The notes under the pieces are model-generated. The model worked only from the letters and a program-made list of their open reading frames with translations, did no database searches and had not been told where the DNA came from. A DNA stretch of 7,830 bases from Spirochaetia bacterium UBA5550. GTDB taxonomy: Bacteria > Spirochaetota > UBA4802 > UBA5550. The stretch's first letter is position 1. Each line of letters starts with the position of its first letter. Of the stretch, positions 1-6,688 are shown piece by piece. A program made the position numbers and the translations under genes. Where the stretch lies: the NCBI GenBank assembly GCA_002425885.1, contig DINC01000208.1, positions 4,006 to 11,835 on the forward strand, in the 5' to 3' direction.

Positions 1-1
1 G

Positions 2-1564
2 ATGATTCAGATAATTAAAAAAAAGTTATTCCCGGGGAGAGATTTTTTCCCTGAAACTTACGAAGGTGAACTGAATTATCAAAGCAGCATGGTTGTTCTC
101 CCTGCATCTTTCATCTGTATCTTCGCATGGCTGGGATATATTACCCCTGACAGTATTATATATCCCGACAGGCCTGTAATTGTGTATCTCAGGTATGGGC
201 TTTCTATTTTTGCTTTAATAATTTTCATGCTTCAGTTTGTGACCCCTCTCAGAAAAAAGAGCATGTATCTCCTTGCAGCTCTGGGCTTCTATCTTGAGGT
301 TGCGACCGGATTTCTTACAGGTGTCACTGGCGCGGACCCTGTGTATATGGCCGGTTATTTTTTTGTACTTGTTCTTATGATTGTTGCACCGATTAACAGG
401 TACCTTCTCTGGCTCATGATCCTTTTTTCTGTAATCTTTTTTTCTGTAAGCGGAGTTATCCACGGGATGAGTTTTGTCACTGAAAAACAGAAGTATACGC
501 TGCAGGATTTTATAACACTGATTATTTTTACCTCGGTCTTTATCTACGTTCTTGATCGGATGAGATTCGTGAGCTGGCAGAAATCCAGCGAACTTAAAAA
601 GAACAGGGAGGAGATAGAGCATGAGAAGAGCCGTAAGGATGAACTCTTCGAAGAGGCGAAAAAACTGATTGAACAGGTTACTGAAACTACCGAGTTCCTC
701 TCTAAATTTTCAGGAGAGATTGTCTCTTCTGTTAATGAGCAATCTCCAATCGTGGCAAATACACTTGCGTCATCAGCAAATGTAATTGAATCCTTTGAGA
801 TAATAACTGATAGCACAATGGGACAGATAGATTTTAACGGGCGCGGGATGGTACTCATAGAAAAACTTAAAGAGGAGTTTGGGGATACACTTGTGTCCGG
901 TGAATCAGTGAAGAGAGACGCTGCTTCAATAGGTATATTGACAGGAAAGTGTAAAGATAAGCTGGATAATGCCTCTATTACAATAACCGCCCTGAAGGAT
1001 GAGTCTTCAAAAATTGCCGAGATTTCCCGTACAATTAATGATATCGCGGATATGACTGCGCTTCTCTCTCTTAATGCTTCGATAGAGTCGGCAAGGGCAG
1101 GGGAACATGGCCGGGGATTTGCCGTAGTTGCCGGTGAGATTTCAAAACTCGCTGATGACAGTATGAAGTCAGCCAAGGCAATTAATGATATCATACGGAT
1201 GTCTGTTATGCGGATTATTGAGGCTTCTGATCAGATCGCGGAAACATCGGAGATTCTTGATGAAGTCATTAAGATACTTATAGAAAACCGTTCCTTCCTT
1301 GATAAACTTACCGGAATGATTGAAATACTCGGCAGAAGTTTTAAAGACCTCATGGAGTATTTTAATATGTCGGTTAAATACACAGGTATGATAGGAGATC
1401 TCACTGAAAAAAACAAGGGTGAAATATCAACATACCGGAATCTTATAAACAGGATTGAACAGTTTTATTCTGAACTTACTGCTATGTCAGATGAGCTTAA
1501 AAATACATCTTCTGATGTCACTGAGGGTATTTACAGGCTTGAAGAAATTCTCGGAAGGAACTGA
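2..1564 (+). CDS. Membrane-anchored methyl-accepting chemotaxis-like protein, six-helix N-terminal sensor
   Basis: This is a chemoreceptor-type signal transducer expected to pass a membrane signal to CheA/CheW or a similar array. The N-terminal part shows about six hydrophobic helices (roughly residues 30-48, 60-80, 88-108, 112-131, 133-153 and 170-187) with very short loops and no periplasmic ligand domain. A charged coiled coil follows (about 192-230), then an MCP signalling domain (about 230-520). The hairpin tip is plain at 357-380: LNASIESARAGEHGRGFAVV followed by AGEI. No HAMP domain and no C-terminal CheR-docking pentapeptide are visible. The ATG at position 2 lies at the window edge, so no ribosome binding site can be seen and a start further upstream is possible. 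The natural-looking basic N-terminus (MIQIIKKKLFPGRD), similar in layout to that of the next gene, supports this start. The ligand is unknown. The family call is firm; the array partner is inferred. Confidence 0.9.
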   Translation: MIQIIKKKLFPGRDFFPETYEGELNYQSSMVVLPASFICIFAWLGYITPDSIIYPDRPVIVYLRYGLSIFALIIFMLQFVTPLRKKSMYLLAALGFYLEVATGFLTGVTGADPVYMAGYFFVLVLMIVAPINRYLLWLMILFSVIFFSVSGVIHGMSFVTEKQKYTLQDFITLIIFTSVFIYVLDRMRFVSWQKSSELKKNREEIEHEKSRKDELFEEAKKLIEQVTETTEFLSKFSGEIVSSVNEQSPIVANTLASSANVIESFEIITDSTMGQIDFNGRGMVLIEKLKEEFGDTLVSGESVKRDAASIGILTGKCKDKLDNASITITALKDESSKIAEISRTINDIADMTALLSLNASIESARAGEHGRGFAVVAGEISKLADDSMKSAKAINDIIRMSVMRIIEASDQIAETSEILDEVIKILIENRSFLDKLTGMIEILGRSFKDLMEYFNMSVKYTGMIGDLTEKNKGEISTYRNLINRIEQFYSELTAMSDELKNTSSDVTEGIYRLEEILGRN

Positions 1565-2908
1565 TTATTTTTTATTTCTCCTTGAGAAAGTCCCTGTGAC
1601 TTCAATCCCGATAATTGAGATATCATCTTCAAAGAAACTCCCGTCCCTGAATGCTGAACAGTCATTATATATATTCTTAACAAAATCATTAATACTGCGG
1701 TGTGAGTGTTTTAGCAGGGTGTCAGAAATTATACTTTCAAAAGTTATATATTCCCTGTTGGTCGTTTCAATAAGGCCGTCAGTAAACAGCAGCAGCTTGT
1801 CTCCCTTCTGTAGCTGAATTTTTTTTGATTCAAATTCCGGATTTTTTTTTGCTCCAAGAATATATCCGTCAGAGGTAATTTTATCAGCGGAACTGTTTCT
1901 TAAAAGATAGGGGAGACTGTGTCCCGCTCTTGAGTAATCTAGGGACATCTTCGCAGGGTCATATATGCAGTAGAATGCTGTGGTCAGGTAACCGCCTGAT
2001 TTTTCATACAGGTGTTTATTTATATAAAAAAGCATTTCGGATGTATGTTCCCTGTGCTTCCCTGATGTCGCTATGAGGATTTTCAGCATGCTTGTTATTA
2101 GAGCTGACGGGACGCCGTGACCTGTGACATCTGCAATGAAAAATCCGATCCTGAGAGGTGCTGTCATCAATATGTAATCGTAAAAATCACCTCCAATCTC
2201 CCCAAGAGGTTTGTACAATGAGGCTATCTGAAGGCCTTCAAATTCGGGAGGTGTTCCAGGTATTATATTTTTCTGTATTTTTTTTGAAAGCTCAAGCTCC
2301 ACTTTCATTTTATTGTAGTTGCTGTTGAGTCTTCTCTGCTTTTTTATCAGTGAGGCCAGGGTGGCGCTCCTTGCTGATTCGTAACCTATTGTGAGGAGTG
2401 AAATGATAAGATAAACAAATGAGAACCGGCTTATGTAAAAATCAGTGTAGTAATAGATTTCTGAAGAGAAGTGAGAGGAATACATGAGCAGAACTGCAAA
2501 CAGAAGAAATATTCCGTTCCAGATAGCCCCCTCCAGAATCCCTAACATGAAAAACGTCCCCAGTGGATATACAAAAGACCAGAAAGTCAAAGCTCCTTGC
2601 ATCCCCCCCTTTAAAATATCGAACAGAAAGAGAAATGCCAGGAAAAGCGTGCCGATACGGTATATTTTCTTTCCATCCTTTACAAATCTCAGCATAACAA
2701 AGATTATAAACATTATGGCAGCTGTAGTTATATTTAAAACAGCAGTGGTGTATGCTTCGTTTATATAATTGTAGAGTGCAATAGGGATAAAAACTATAGT
2801 GGTAAGCATAAATGCAAAAACCGCTATACGCCGTTTTTCTCTCTCATCAGGATCTATCCCGGGATAACTGAAGTAATCAAAAACTCTGGTAAATATCTTT
2901 CTTATCAA
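1565..2908 (-). CDS. Membrane-bound SpoIIE/RsbU-type PP2C serine phosphatase
   Basis: This is a PP2C-type protein serine/threonine phosphatase. Relatives (RsbU, SpoIIE) dephosphorylate an anti-sigma-factor antagonist in partner-switching pathways. About six hydrophobic helices (roughly 30-47, 56-74, 84-100, 108-125, 129-145, 160-176) precede a short charged linker (180-210). The catalytic domain runs from about 207 to 436. Its motifs are IGGDFYDY (metal Asp 241), IADVTGHGVPSAL (Asp 260), YSRAGHSLPYL, LLLFTDGLIETT (Asp 377) and EDDISIIGIEV (Asp 428/429), so the metal site looks complete. The first codon is TTG (2906-2908). The reading frame is closed by a TAA at 2945-2947 and has no ATG in between, only a CTG at 2921-2923. 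The next in-frame ATG (residue 34) would cut into helix 1. No good Shine-Dalgarno sequence precedes the TTG, so expression may be low. No antagonist or anti-sigma gene is in view. The target is unknown. Confidence 0.92.
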   Translation of the reverse strand: MIRKIFTRVFDYFSYPGIDPDEREKRRIAVFAFMLTTIVFIPIALYNYINEAYTTAVLNITTAAIMFIIFVMLRFVKDGKKIYRIGTLFLAFLFLFDILKGGMQGALTFWSFVYPLGTFFMLGILEGAIWNGIFLLFAVLLMYSSHFSSEIYYYTDFYISRFSFVYLIISLLTIGYESARSATLASLIKKQRRLNSNYNKMKVELELSKKIQKNIIPGTPPEFEGLQIASLYKPLGEIGGDFYDYILMTAPLRIGFFIADVTGHGVPSALITSMLKILIATSGKHREHTSEMLFYINKHLYEKSGGYLTTAFYCIYDPAKMSLDYSRAGHSLPYLLRNSSADKITSDGYILGAKKNPEFESKKIQLQKGDKLLLFTDGLIETTNREYITFESIISDTLLKHSHRSINDFVKNIYNDCSAFRDGSFFEDDISIIGIEVTGTFSRRNKK

Positions 2909-2919
2909 TTTGTTATCTT

Positions 2920-3067
2920 TCAGATTATTAAAATTATTCCGCTGTTATTATAATAAGGCTGTTTCCAAAACAATGCTACTAAATAAAGTTATGATAGACC
3001 GAAAAAATTATTGAAAATCAGAGGGTATTGGAATGACTGAGTCCATATTTTAAGGAGCTGATTACTT
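2920..3067. promoter_or_regulatory. Divergent promoter region between the phosphatase and aspartate kinase genes
   Basis: The sequence ATTATAAT (2947-2954) gives a perfect TATAAT on the plus strand (2949-2954) and on the minus strand (2952-2947), so one box could serve both divergent genes. The minus-strand start would fall near 2940, about 30 bases before the phosphatase start. The plus-strand start would fall near 2961, leaving a leader of about 105 bases before aspartate kinase. No good -35 hexamer stands at 17 bases on either side. A second plus-strand box, TATGAT, is at 2990-2995. A small inverted repeat, TGTTT-cca-AAACA (2960-2972), lies beside the shared box and could be an operator. 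The kinase has a clear Shine-Dalgarno AAGGAG at 3052-3057, ten bases before its ATG. No lysine riboswitch or attenuator is recognisable. Promoter calls are by eye only. Confidence 0.35.
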
Positions 3068-4345
3068 ATGATTAAAGTGTTTAAGTTCGGGGGAGCTTCG
3101 GTAAAAGACGCGGATTCTGTTAAAAATGTTTTAAGAGTACTTGAGCCTTATAGAGATGAAAAAATAGCCGTTGTAATCTCCGCAATGGGGAAAACCACAA
3201 ACGCTCTTGAACGGCTGCTGCACGCTTATTTTTATCATACAGATATGCTTGAAGAGGAGTTTAATTTTGTCCGGGATTATCATTTTAAAATTATAGGGGA
3301 TCTTTTCCCGGATAAGAACCATGAAGTTTATGGTGATGTGGCCGGAGTCTTTGCTTCGCTTAAGAGCTGGCTTGAAAACGCGCCATCAGACAACTATGAT
3401 TATGAATATGATCAGATTGTTTCTCTCGGGGAGATTATTTCAACTAAAATTGTAAGCGCATATCTCAATATGAGCGGAATGGAAAACCTCTGGGTGGATG
3501 CAAGGAATATAATAAGAACAGACAATACATACCGTGACGCGAAAATTGAGTGGGACAAAACAAGCGAGCTTGTGAAGGGCTTAATGAAATTTCACAGGGA
3601 GAAGATATATATTACCCAGGGTTTTATAGGCGGCACATCTGAAAATATTTCAACCACTCTCGGGAGGGAGGGATCTGATTTCTCAGCCGCAATACTGGCA
3701 TGGAGCCTTGATGCGGAAAAAGTTGCAATCTGGAAGGATGTGCCCGGTGTCCTCAATGCTGACCCGAAATATTTTGATAACACTATTAAACTTGATCAGC
3801 TCTCTTATCACGACGCCATTGAGCTTGCATATTACGGAGCCAGTGTAATACATCCAAAGACCATTAAGCCTCTACAGAATAAAAAGATCCCTCTCTGGGT
3901 GAAATCCTTTGTTGAGCCTAAAGAGAAGGGGACTGTAATTCAGAGCGACAGGGACGGGCTTGTGGTTCCCTCATTTATATTCAAGATGAATCAGGTGCTT
4001 GTTACTATTGCGGCAAGAGATTTTTCATTTATTGCGGAGCAGAACCTTCGCGACATATTTCATGAAATATCAAAACTCAGGATCAAGATTAATCTTATGG
4101 AGAACACGGCTCTGAGTTTTTCAATCTGCACAGACTGGGATGAAAGAAAAATTCCGGAACTGATAAAGTCCCTTGAAGATGAATTTATGGTGAAGTATAA
4201 CCGGGGGCTGGAGCTTGTGACAATAAGACACTACGATCAACAGACCATAGACAGGGTAACTGTAAACAAGGATATACTCCTTGAAGAGAAGAGCCGCTAT
4301 ACTGTGCAGATGGTTATGCGGGACCTGAATTGCGTTGATGAGTAG
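3068..4345 (+). CDS. lysC: Aspartate kinase (monofunctional aspartokinase)
   Basis: It phosphorylates L-aspartate with ATP to give 4-phospho-L-aspartate, the first committed step toward lysine/diaminopimelate, threonine and methionine, in the cytoplasm. The amino-acid kinase domain covers about residues 1-295. Visible motifs are KFGGAS (6-11), VISAMGKTTN (37-46), SLGEIIST (119-126), TTLGREGSDFSAA (196-208), WKDVPGVLNADP (222-233) and ELAYYGASVIHPKT (252-265). A regulatory region of about 125 residues follows, with an ACT-like fold from about 305 and a tail containing LVTIRHYDQQTIDRVT, which resembles monofunctional kinases of Bacteroidota. There is no homoserine dehydrogenase domain, so this is not a ThrA-type fusion. 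At 425 residues it is a little short for the family, and the shortness lies in the regulatory part. AAGGAG ten bases upstream fixes the start. It stands alone with no neighbouring amino-acid genes. Which amino acid inhibits it cannot be read from the sequence; the symbol lysC is generic. Confidence 0.96.
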   Translation: MIKVFKFGGASVKDADSVKNVLRVLEPYRDEKIAVVISAMGKTTNALERLLHAYFYHTDMLEEEFNFVRDYHFKIIGDLFPDKNHEVYGDVAGVFASLKSWLENAPSDNYDYEYDQIVSLGEIISTKIVSAYLNMSGMENLWVDARNIIRTDNTYRDAKIEWDKTSELVKGLMKFHREKIYITQGFIGGTSENISTTLGREGSDFSAAILAWSLDAEKVAIWKDVPGVLNADPKYFDNTIKLDQLSYHDAIELAYYGASVIHPKTIKPLQNKKIPLWVKSFVEPKEKGTVIQSDRDGLVVPSFIFKMNQVLVTIAARDFSFIAEQNLRDIFHEISKLRIKINLMENTALSFSICTDWDERKIPELIKSLEDEFMVKYNRGLELVTIRHYDQQTIDRVTVNKDILLEEKSRYTVQMVMRDLNCVDE

Positions 4346-4365
4346 CGGGCGGCAATTACCCCTGC

Positions 4366-6171
4366 TTAATCAATAAAAATATCTGCGCTCACCCCTGTGG
4401 TAAGATGCCCGCCGTCAGTCAGTATCTTTGCAAGGGTTTCTACTGCCGGGAGTTCATACCTGAAAAAGTATTTCATTGTATGAATTTTCGCGCTGTAGAA
4501 ATTTATGAAAAACAATTCGTCATTTTTTTCTAATCCTTTAACTGCTGTTATACCCTGTAATAGCCACTGCCAGGCAATTGCGATAGTCCCAGCCATCTCC
4601 AGGTAGAGTGTGGCGTCAGAGAGAAATTCCTCTGTTTTTCCCTGTGAAGCCAGAATGAAAAGTGATTCTGAAGTCTTAATGAATAAGTCGAGAGCATCGG
4701 AGAGTTTATCCGCGTATGATGATAATTCCGGGTAGTTCTTTGCTTCATCAATACACAAGGTGATCTCCCGGATAAAAAGCTTTAGGGCAGCTCCCTTCTT
4801 CATTGTGGCCTTTCTGCCCAGGATGTCCTGCCCCTGTATACCTGTTGTACCTTCGTGAATAGGGTGAATTCTTGCATCACGATAGTAAAGTTCAAGATTG
4901 AAGTCCTCGCATAAGCCGTAACCTCCAAGAATCTGCACCCCGGCGCTTGTGGAAAGGATCCCCTTTTCTGATGGATAAGATTTAACTATGGGAGTAAGGA
5001 ATTCGGTGAGGAGATCGTATCTCTCCTTCTCCTCTGTGCCGCATATATTCATCTGATCCAGATAATATGACACCTGCAGCGCAAGGGAGAGTGAACCCTC
5101 AGTGACCGCTCTCTGAAAAAGCAGCATTCTTTTGATATCAGTATGTTCGATTATTCCGCATTGCGGAGACTCCGGATTTTTATTCCCAGGGAGCCTCCCC
5201 TGTTTTCTCTCGGTTGCGTATTTCAGGGAATCGTAGTAAGCAGCAGAAGCTATCCCTGTTGCGCCTATTCCGACGTTTATCCTCTCCTCGTTCATCATGC
5301 GGAACATGTAAGTCAGGCCCAGGTTCTCCTCTCCCACAAGCCACCCCCGGCACTCTCCGTTTTCACCTATATGCAGTTGTGTGATGGGTGAGCCCCTGTA
5401 TCCAAGCTTATGCTCAATTCCTCCGCAGAAGAGATCGTTAGGCTCAAGTCCGCCGCGTCCATCACCACGCAGTTTCGGCACCACAAATAGTGATATCCCC
5501 TTTACTCCGGCCGGTGCGCCTTCAATTCTTGCAAGCATCAGGTGTATGACGTTATCCACTGCATCATGTGTCCCGGCAGAGATGAAAATCTTCTGCCCCT
5601 TAATTTTAAAAAATCCTTCCTCCGTGCGTATTGCTTTTGTTTTAACATCAGAGAGGGAACTCCCGGCATCCGGCTCAGTGAGAGCCATTGTCCCCTGCCA
5701 CTCCCCGGAAAACATTTTCGGGAGGTAATAATCTTTGAGCTCCTTCGATGCGAAATTAAGTATCAGATTCGCTGCTCCTGATGTGAGTCCGGGGTAAACG
5801 CTCAATGAATAATTCGCAGCGGAAAACATATAATTGCATGCATTCACTATTGTGCGCGGCAGCTGCTGCCCTCCATCTTCAGCGGGGAAGGGGGCTGCTA
5901 TAAATCCAATCTCTCCGCATTTACGTATAAATTCCTTTACAGCAGGATTTACGTGGACTTCTCCATCTTTATATACAGGCGGATTTTTATCCATCTCTCG
6001 GAGGTATGGGCGCATCATCCTCTCTGCCATGATATATGAAGTCCGGAGAACCATGTCCAGGGTATCTTTGTTGAATTCGGAGAAGTATTCATGATGTGAT
6101 AGTTTATCTGTTTCAAAAACTTCAAAAAGGAGAAAATTCAGGTTCTGCCTGCTCACAAATTTTTCGTCCAT
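4366..6171 (-). CDS. Acyl-CoA dehydrogenase, long DmdC-like subfamily with extra C-terminal domain
   Basis: A flavoprotein expected to oxidise an acyl-CoA to the 2,3-enoyl-CoA and hand electrons to electron-transfer flavoprotein. At 601 residues it is much longer than classical members (about 380) and matches the subfamily that includes 3-methylmercaptopropionyl-CoA dehydrogenase (DmdC). It has the short N-terminal segment typical of that group (SRQNLNFLLFEVF, 7-19), an alpha-helical N-domain, the FAD/substrate beta domain (MALTEPDAGSSLSDVKTKA, 162-180; KGQKIFISAG, 191-200), then GGYGLCEDFNLELYYRDARI (416-435) and HPIHEGTTGIQGQDILGRK. Glu440 in HEGTT sits where the catalytic base is expected. 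A helical C-terminal extension covers about 465-601. The ATG (6169-6171) follows a GGGGGA sequence with short spacing. The substrate is undetermined: subfamily members act on diverse acyl-CoAs, and no ETF, hydratase or DMSP-pathway gene is nearby. It is convergent with aspartate kinase, 20 bases away, with no terminator between. Confidence 0.95.
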   Translation of the reverse strand: MDEKFVSRQNLNFLLFEVFETDKLSHHEYFSEFNKDTLDMVLRTSYIMAERMMRPYLREMDKNPPVYKDGEVHVNPAVKEFIRKCGEIGFIAAPFPAEDGGQQLPRTIVNACNYMFSAANYSLSVYPGLTSGAANLILNFASKELKDYYLPKMFSGEWQGTMALTEPDAGSSLSDVKTKAIRTEEGFFKIKGQKIFISAGTHDAVDNVIHLMLARIEGAPAGVKGISLFVVPKLRGDGRGGLEPNDLFCGGIEHKLGYRGSPITQLHIGENGECRGWLVGEENLGLTYMFRMMNEERINVGIGATGIASAAYYDSLKYATERKQGRLPGNKNPESPQCGIIEHTDIKRMLLFQRAVTEGSLSLALQVSYYLDQMNICGTEEKERYDLLTEFLTPIVKSYPSEKGILSTSAGVQILGGYGLCEDFNLELYYRDARIHPIHEGTTGIQGQDILGRKATMKKGAALKLFIREITLCIDEAKNYPELSSYADKLSDALDLFIKTSESLFILASQGKTEEFLSDATLYLEMAGTIAIAWQWLLQGITAVKGLEKNDELFFINFYSAKIHTMKYFFRYELPAVETLAKILTDGGHLTTGVSADIFID

Positions 6172-6287
6172 ATGTCCCCCGCGCTGTTTCTGTTTTTTGT
6201 ATGAAAACCTGTATAATATGTATTAAGAAAAAATTAAATTCATTTTTCTGTATGAACGGATTTTTGCATAATATCAATCCATAATTG

Positions 6288-6430
6288 TCTCACGCGGAGA
6301 CGCGGACAGAGAAGGGGGTGTAAAGAGGTATTAACCACGGAGACACGGAGAACACAGAGAAAAAGGACATTTAAAAATTATTATTAGAAACTCCGTGAAC
6401 TCTGTATCTCCAGCGAAGCGGGTGGTGAAA
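6288..6430. repeat. Decayed dispersed-type repeat, two CCACGGAGACACGGAG-like units with an inverted arm
   Basis: Unit A (6288-6314) reads tctcacgcggagacgcgg then acagagaag. Unit B (6331-6366) reads ttaaccacggagacacgg then agaacacagagaaaaagg. They share the pattern cac(g)CGGAGACxCGGA...ACAGAGAA. About 25 bases after unit B an inverted arm begins (6391-6430) with ctccgtgaactctgtatctc, ending in ggtggtgaaa. Its reverse complement matches unit B at about 16 of 21 positions, then again at ACCAC after a 10-base insertion (agcgaagcgg), so the RNA could fold into a long imperfect hairpin. Sequences of this type (accacggagacacgg... with ctccgtgtctccgtggt) occur as multicopy intergenic elements in many environmental bacteria. 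I recognise the motif from memory and see only this locus here. No open reading frame or transposase is present. The function is unknown. Confidence 0.6.
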
Positions 6431-6444
6431 TCGTGAAATGATTA

Positions 6445-6474
6445 ATAAAAAAACCTGCCATCTCTGACAGGTTT
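6445..6474 (-). terminator. Rho-independent terminator of tRNA-Asp
   Basis: On the minus strand a 10-bp stem (AAACCTGTCA / TGGCAGGTTT, one U-G pair) closes a GAGA loop at 6451-6474. It runs into a tract of seven T (6453-6447) followed by ATT. It begins four bases after the tRNA discriminator base, so the tRNA transcript ends at once and is monocistronic. Confidence 0.9.
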
Positions 6475-6478
6475 TGTT

Positions 6479-6552
6479 CGGGGTTGACGAGACTCGAACT
6501 CGCGGCACCCTGCGTGACAGGCAGGTACTCTAACCAACTGAGCTACAACCCC
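6479..6552 (-). tRNA. tRNA-Asp (anticodon GUC)
   Basis: Read on the minus strand, the acceptor stem is GGGGTTG / CAACCCC, with discriminator G at 6479, as expected for tRNA-Asp. The D stem is GCTC/GAGT around an AGTTGGTTA loop. The anticodon arm is CCTGC-CTGTCAC-GCAGG with GTC in the centre of the 7-base loop. The variable loop is GTGCC, and the T arm is GCGAG-TTCGAGT-CTCGT. All four stems pair, and the G-U pairs at the ends of the D and T stems are also found in other bacterial tRNA-Asp. CCA is not encoded: the next bases are AAC, so the 3' end must be added enzymatically. It has its own promoter upstream and a terminator right behind it. Confidence 0.98.
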
Positions 6553-6583
6553 TTGTTGTAATGAATTTCTCAGTACGAAAATC

Positions 6584-6612
6584 AATAAACAATTAACGGA
6601 TATTTATGTCAA
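6584..6612 (-). promoter_or_regulatory. Sigma-70-type promoter for tRNA-Asp
   Basis: On the minus strand a perfect TTGACA (6612-6607) is followed after exactly 17 bases by TTTATT (6589-6584), four of six matches to TATAAT. The expected start is near 6577, about 25 bases before the mature tRNA 5' end. Position, spacing and the consensus -35 make this a good candidate; no experimental support is available. Confidence 0.7.
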
Positions 6613-6627
6613 TAAAAAATTTTGTGC

Positions 6628-6661
6628 CAATTTAAAAAAAGATTATTCTTTTTTTAAATTG
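6628..6661 (-). terminator. AT-rich 15-bp perfect hairpin, probable terminator of the YchF-like gene
   Basis: CAATTTAAAAAAAGA (6628-6642) and its exact reverse complement (6647-6661) flank a TTAT loop, a perfect 15-bp stem with almost no GC. It lies 27 bases after the stop codon of the YchF-like gene. On the minus strand a run of six T (6619-6614) follows eight bases after the stem. Low GC and the gap before the T run make it an untypical terminator, but it sits exactly between that gene and the tRNA promoter. Confidence 0.55.
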
Positions 6662-6688
6662 TTTGCAGGAAACCCTGTTTTAAAAAAA

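Noticed and set aside
544..1194. Long open frame on the minus strand inside the chemoreceptor gene
   Set aside because: It is antisense to a clear MCP signalling domain. Its protein is low-complexity and Ser/Ile-rich with no recognisable motif, typical of a shadow frame.
1548..1588. Possible bidirectional terminator between the two convergent signalling genes
   Set aside because: The stem has a two-base bulge and a 21-base loop that contains the T run, so it lacks terminator form.
2955..3067. Lysine riboswitch or attenuator in the aspartate kinase leader
   Set aside because: The leader is too short for the lysine riboswitch and shows no strong hairpins, terminator or Lys/Thr-rich leader peptide.
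5143..6094. Several plus-strand open frames opposite the acyl-CoA dehydrogenase gene
   Set aside because: They overlap a well-conserved dehydrogenase on the other strand, lack plausible ribosome binding sites and show no family features.
6212..6241. Promoter for the acyl-CoA dehydrogenase gene
   Set aside because: A TATTAT box is present on the minus strand (6218-6213) but the hexamer 17 bases upstream (GAATTT) does not resemble a -35. In AT-rich DNA this is too weak to annotate.
6288..6430. CRISPR array
   Set aside because: There are only two diverged units and one inverted arm, with no regular spacers and no cas genes.
6300..6560. Integrated element using tRNA-Asp as attachment site
   Set aside because: There is no integrase, and no second copy of the tRNA 3' end is seen in the window. 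The nearby repeat is short and non-coding.
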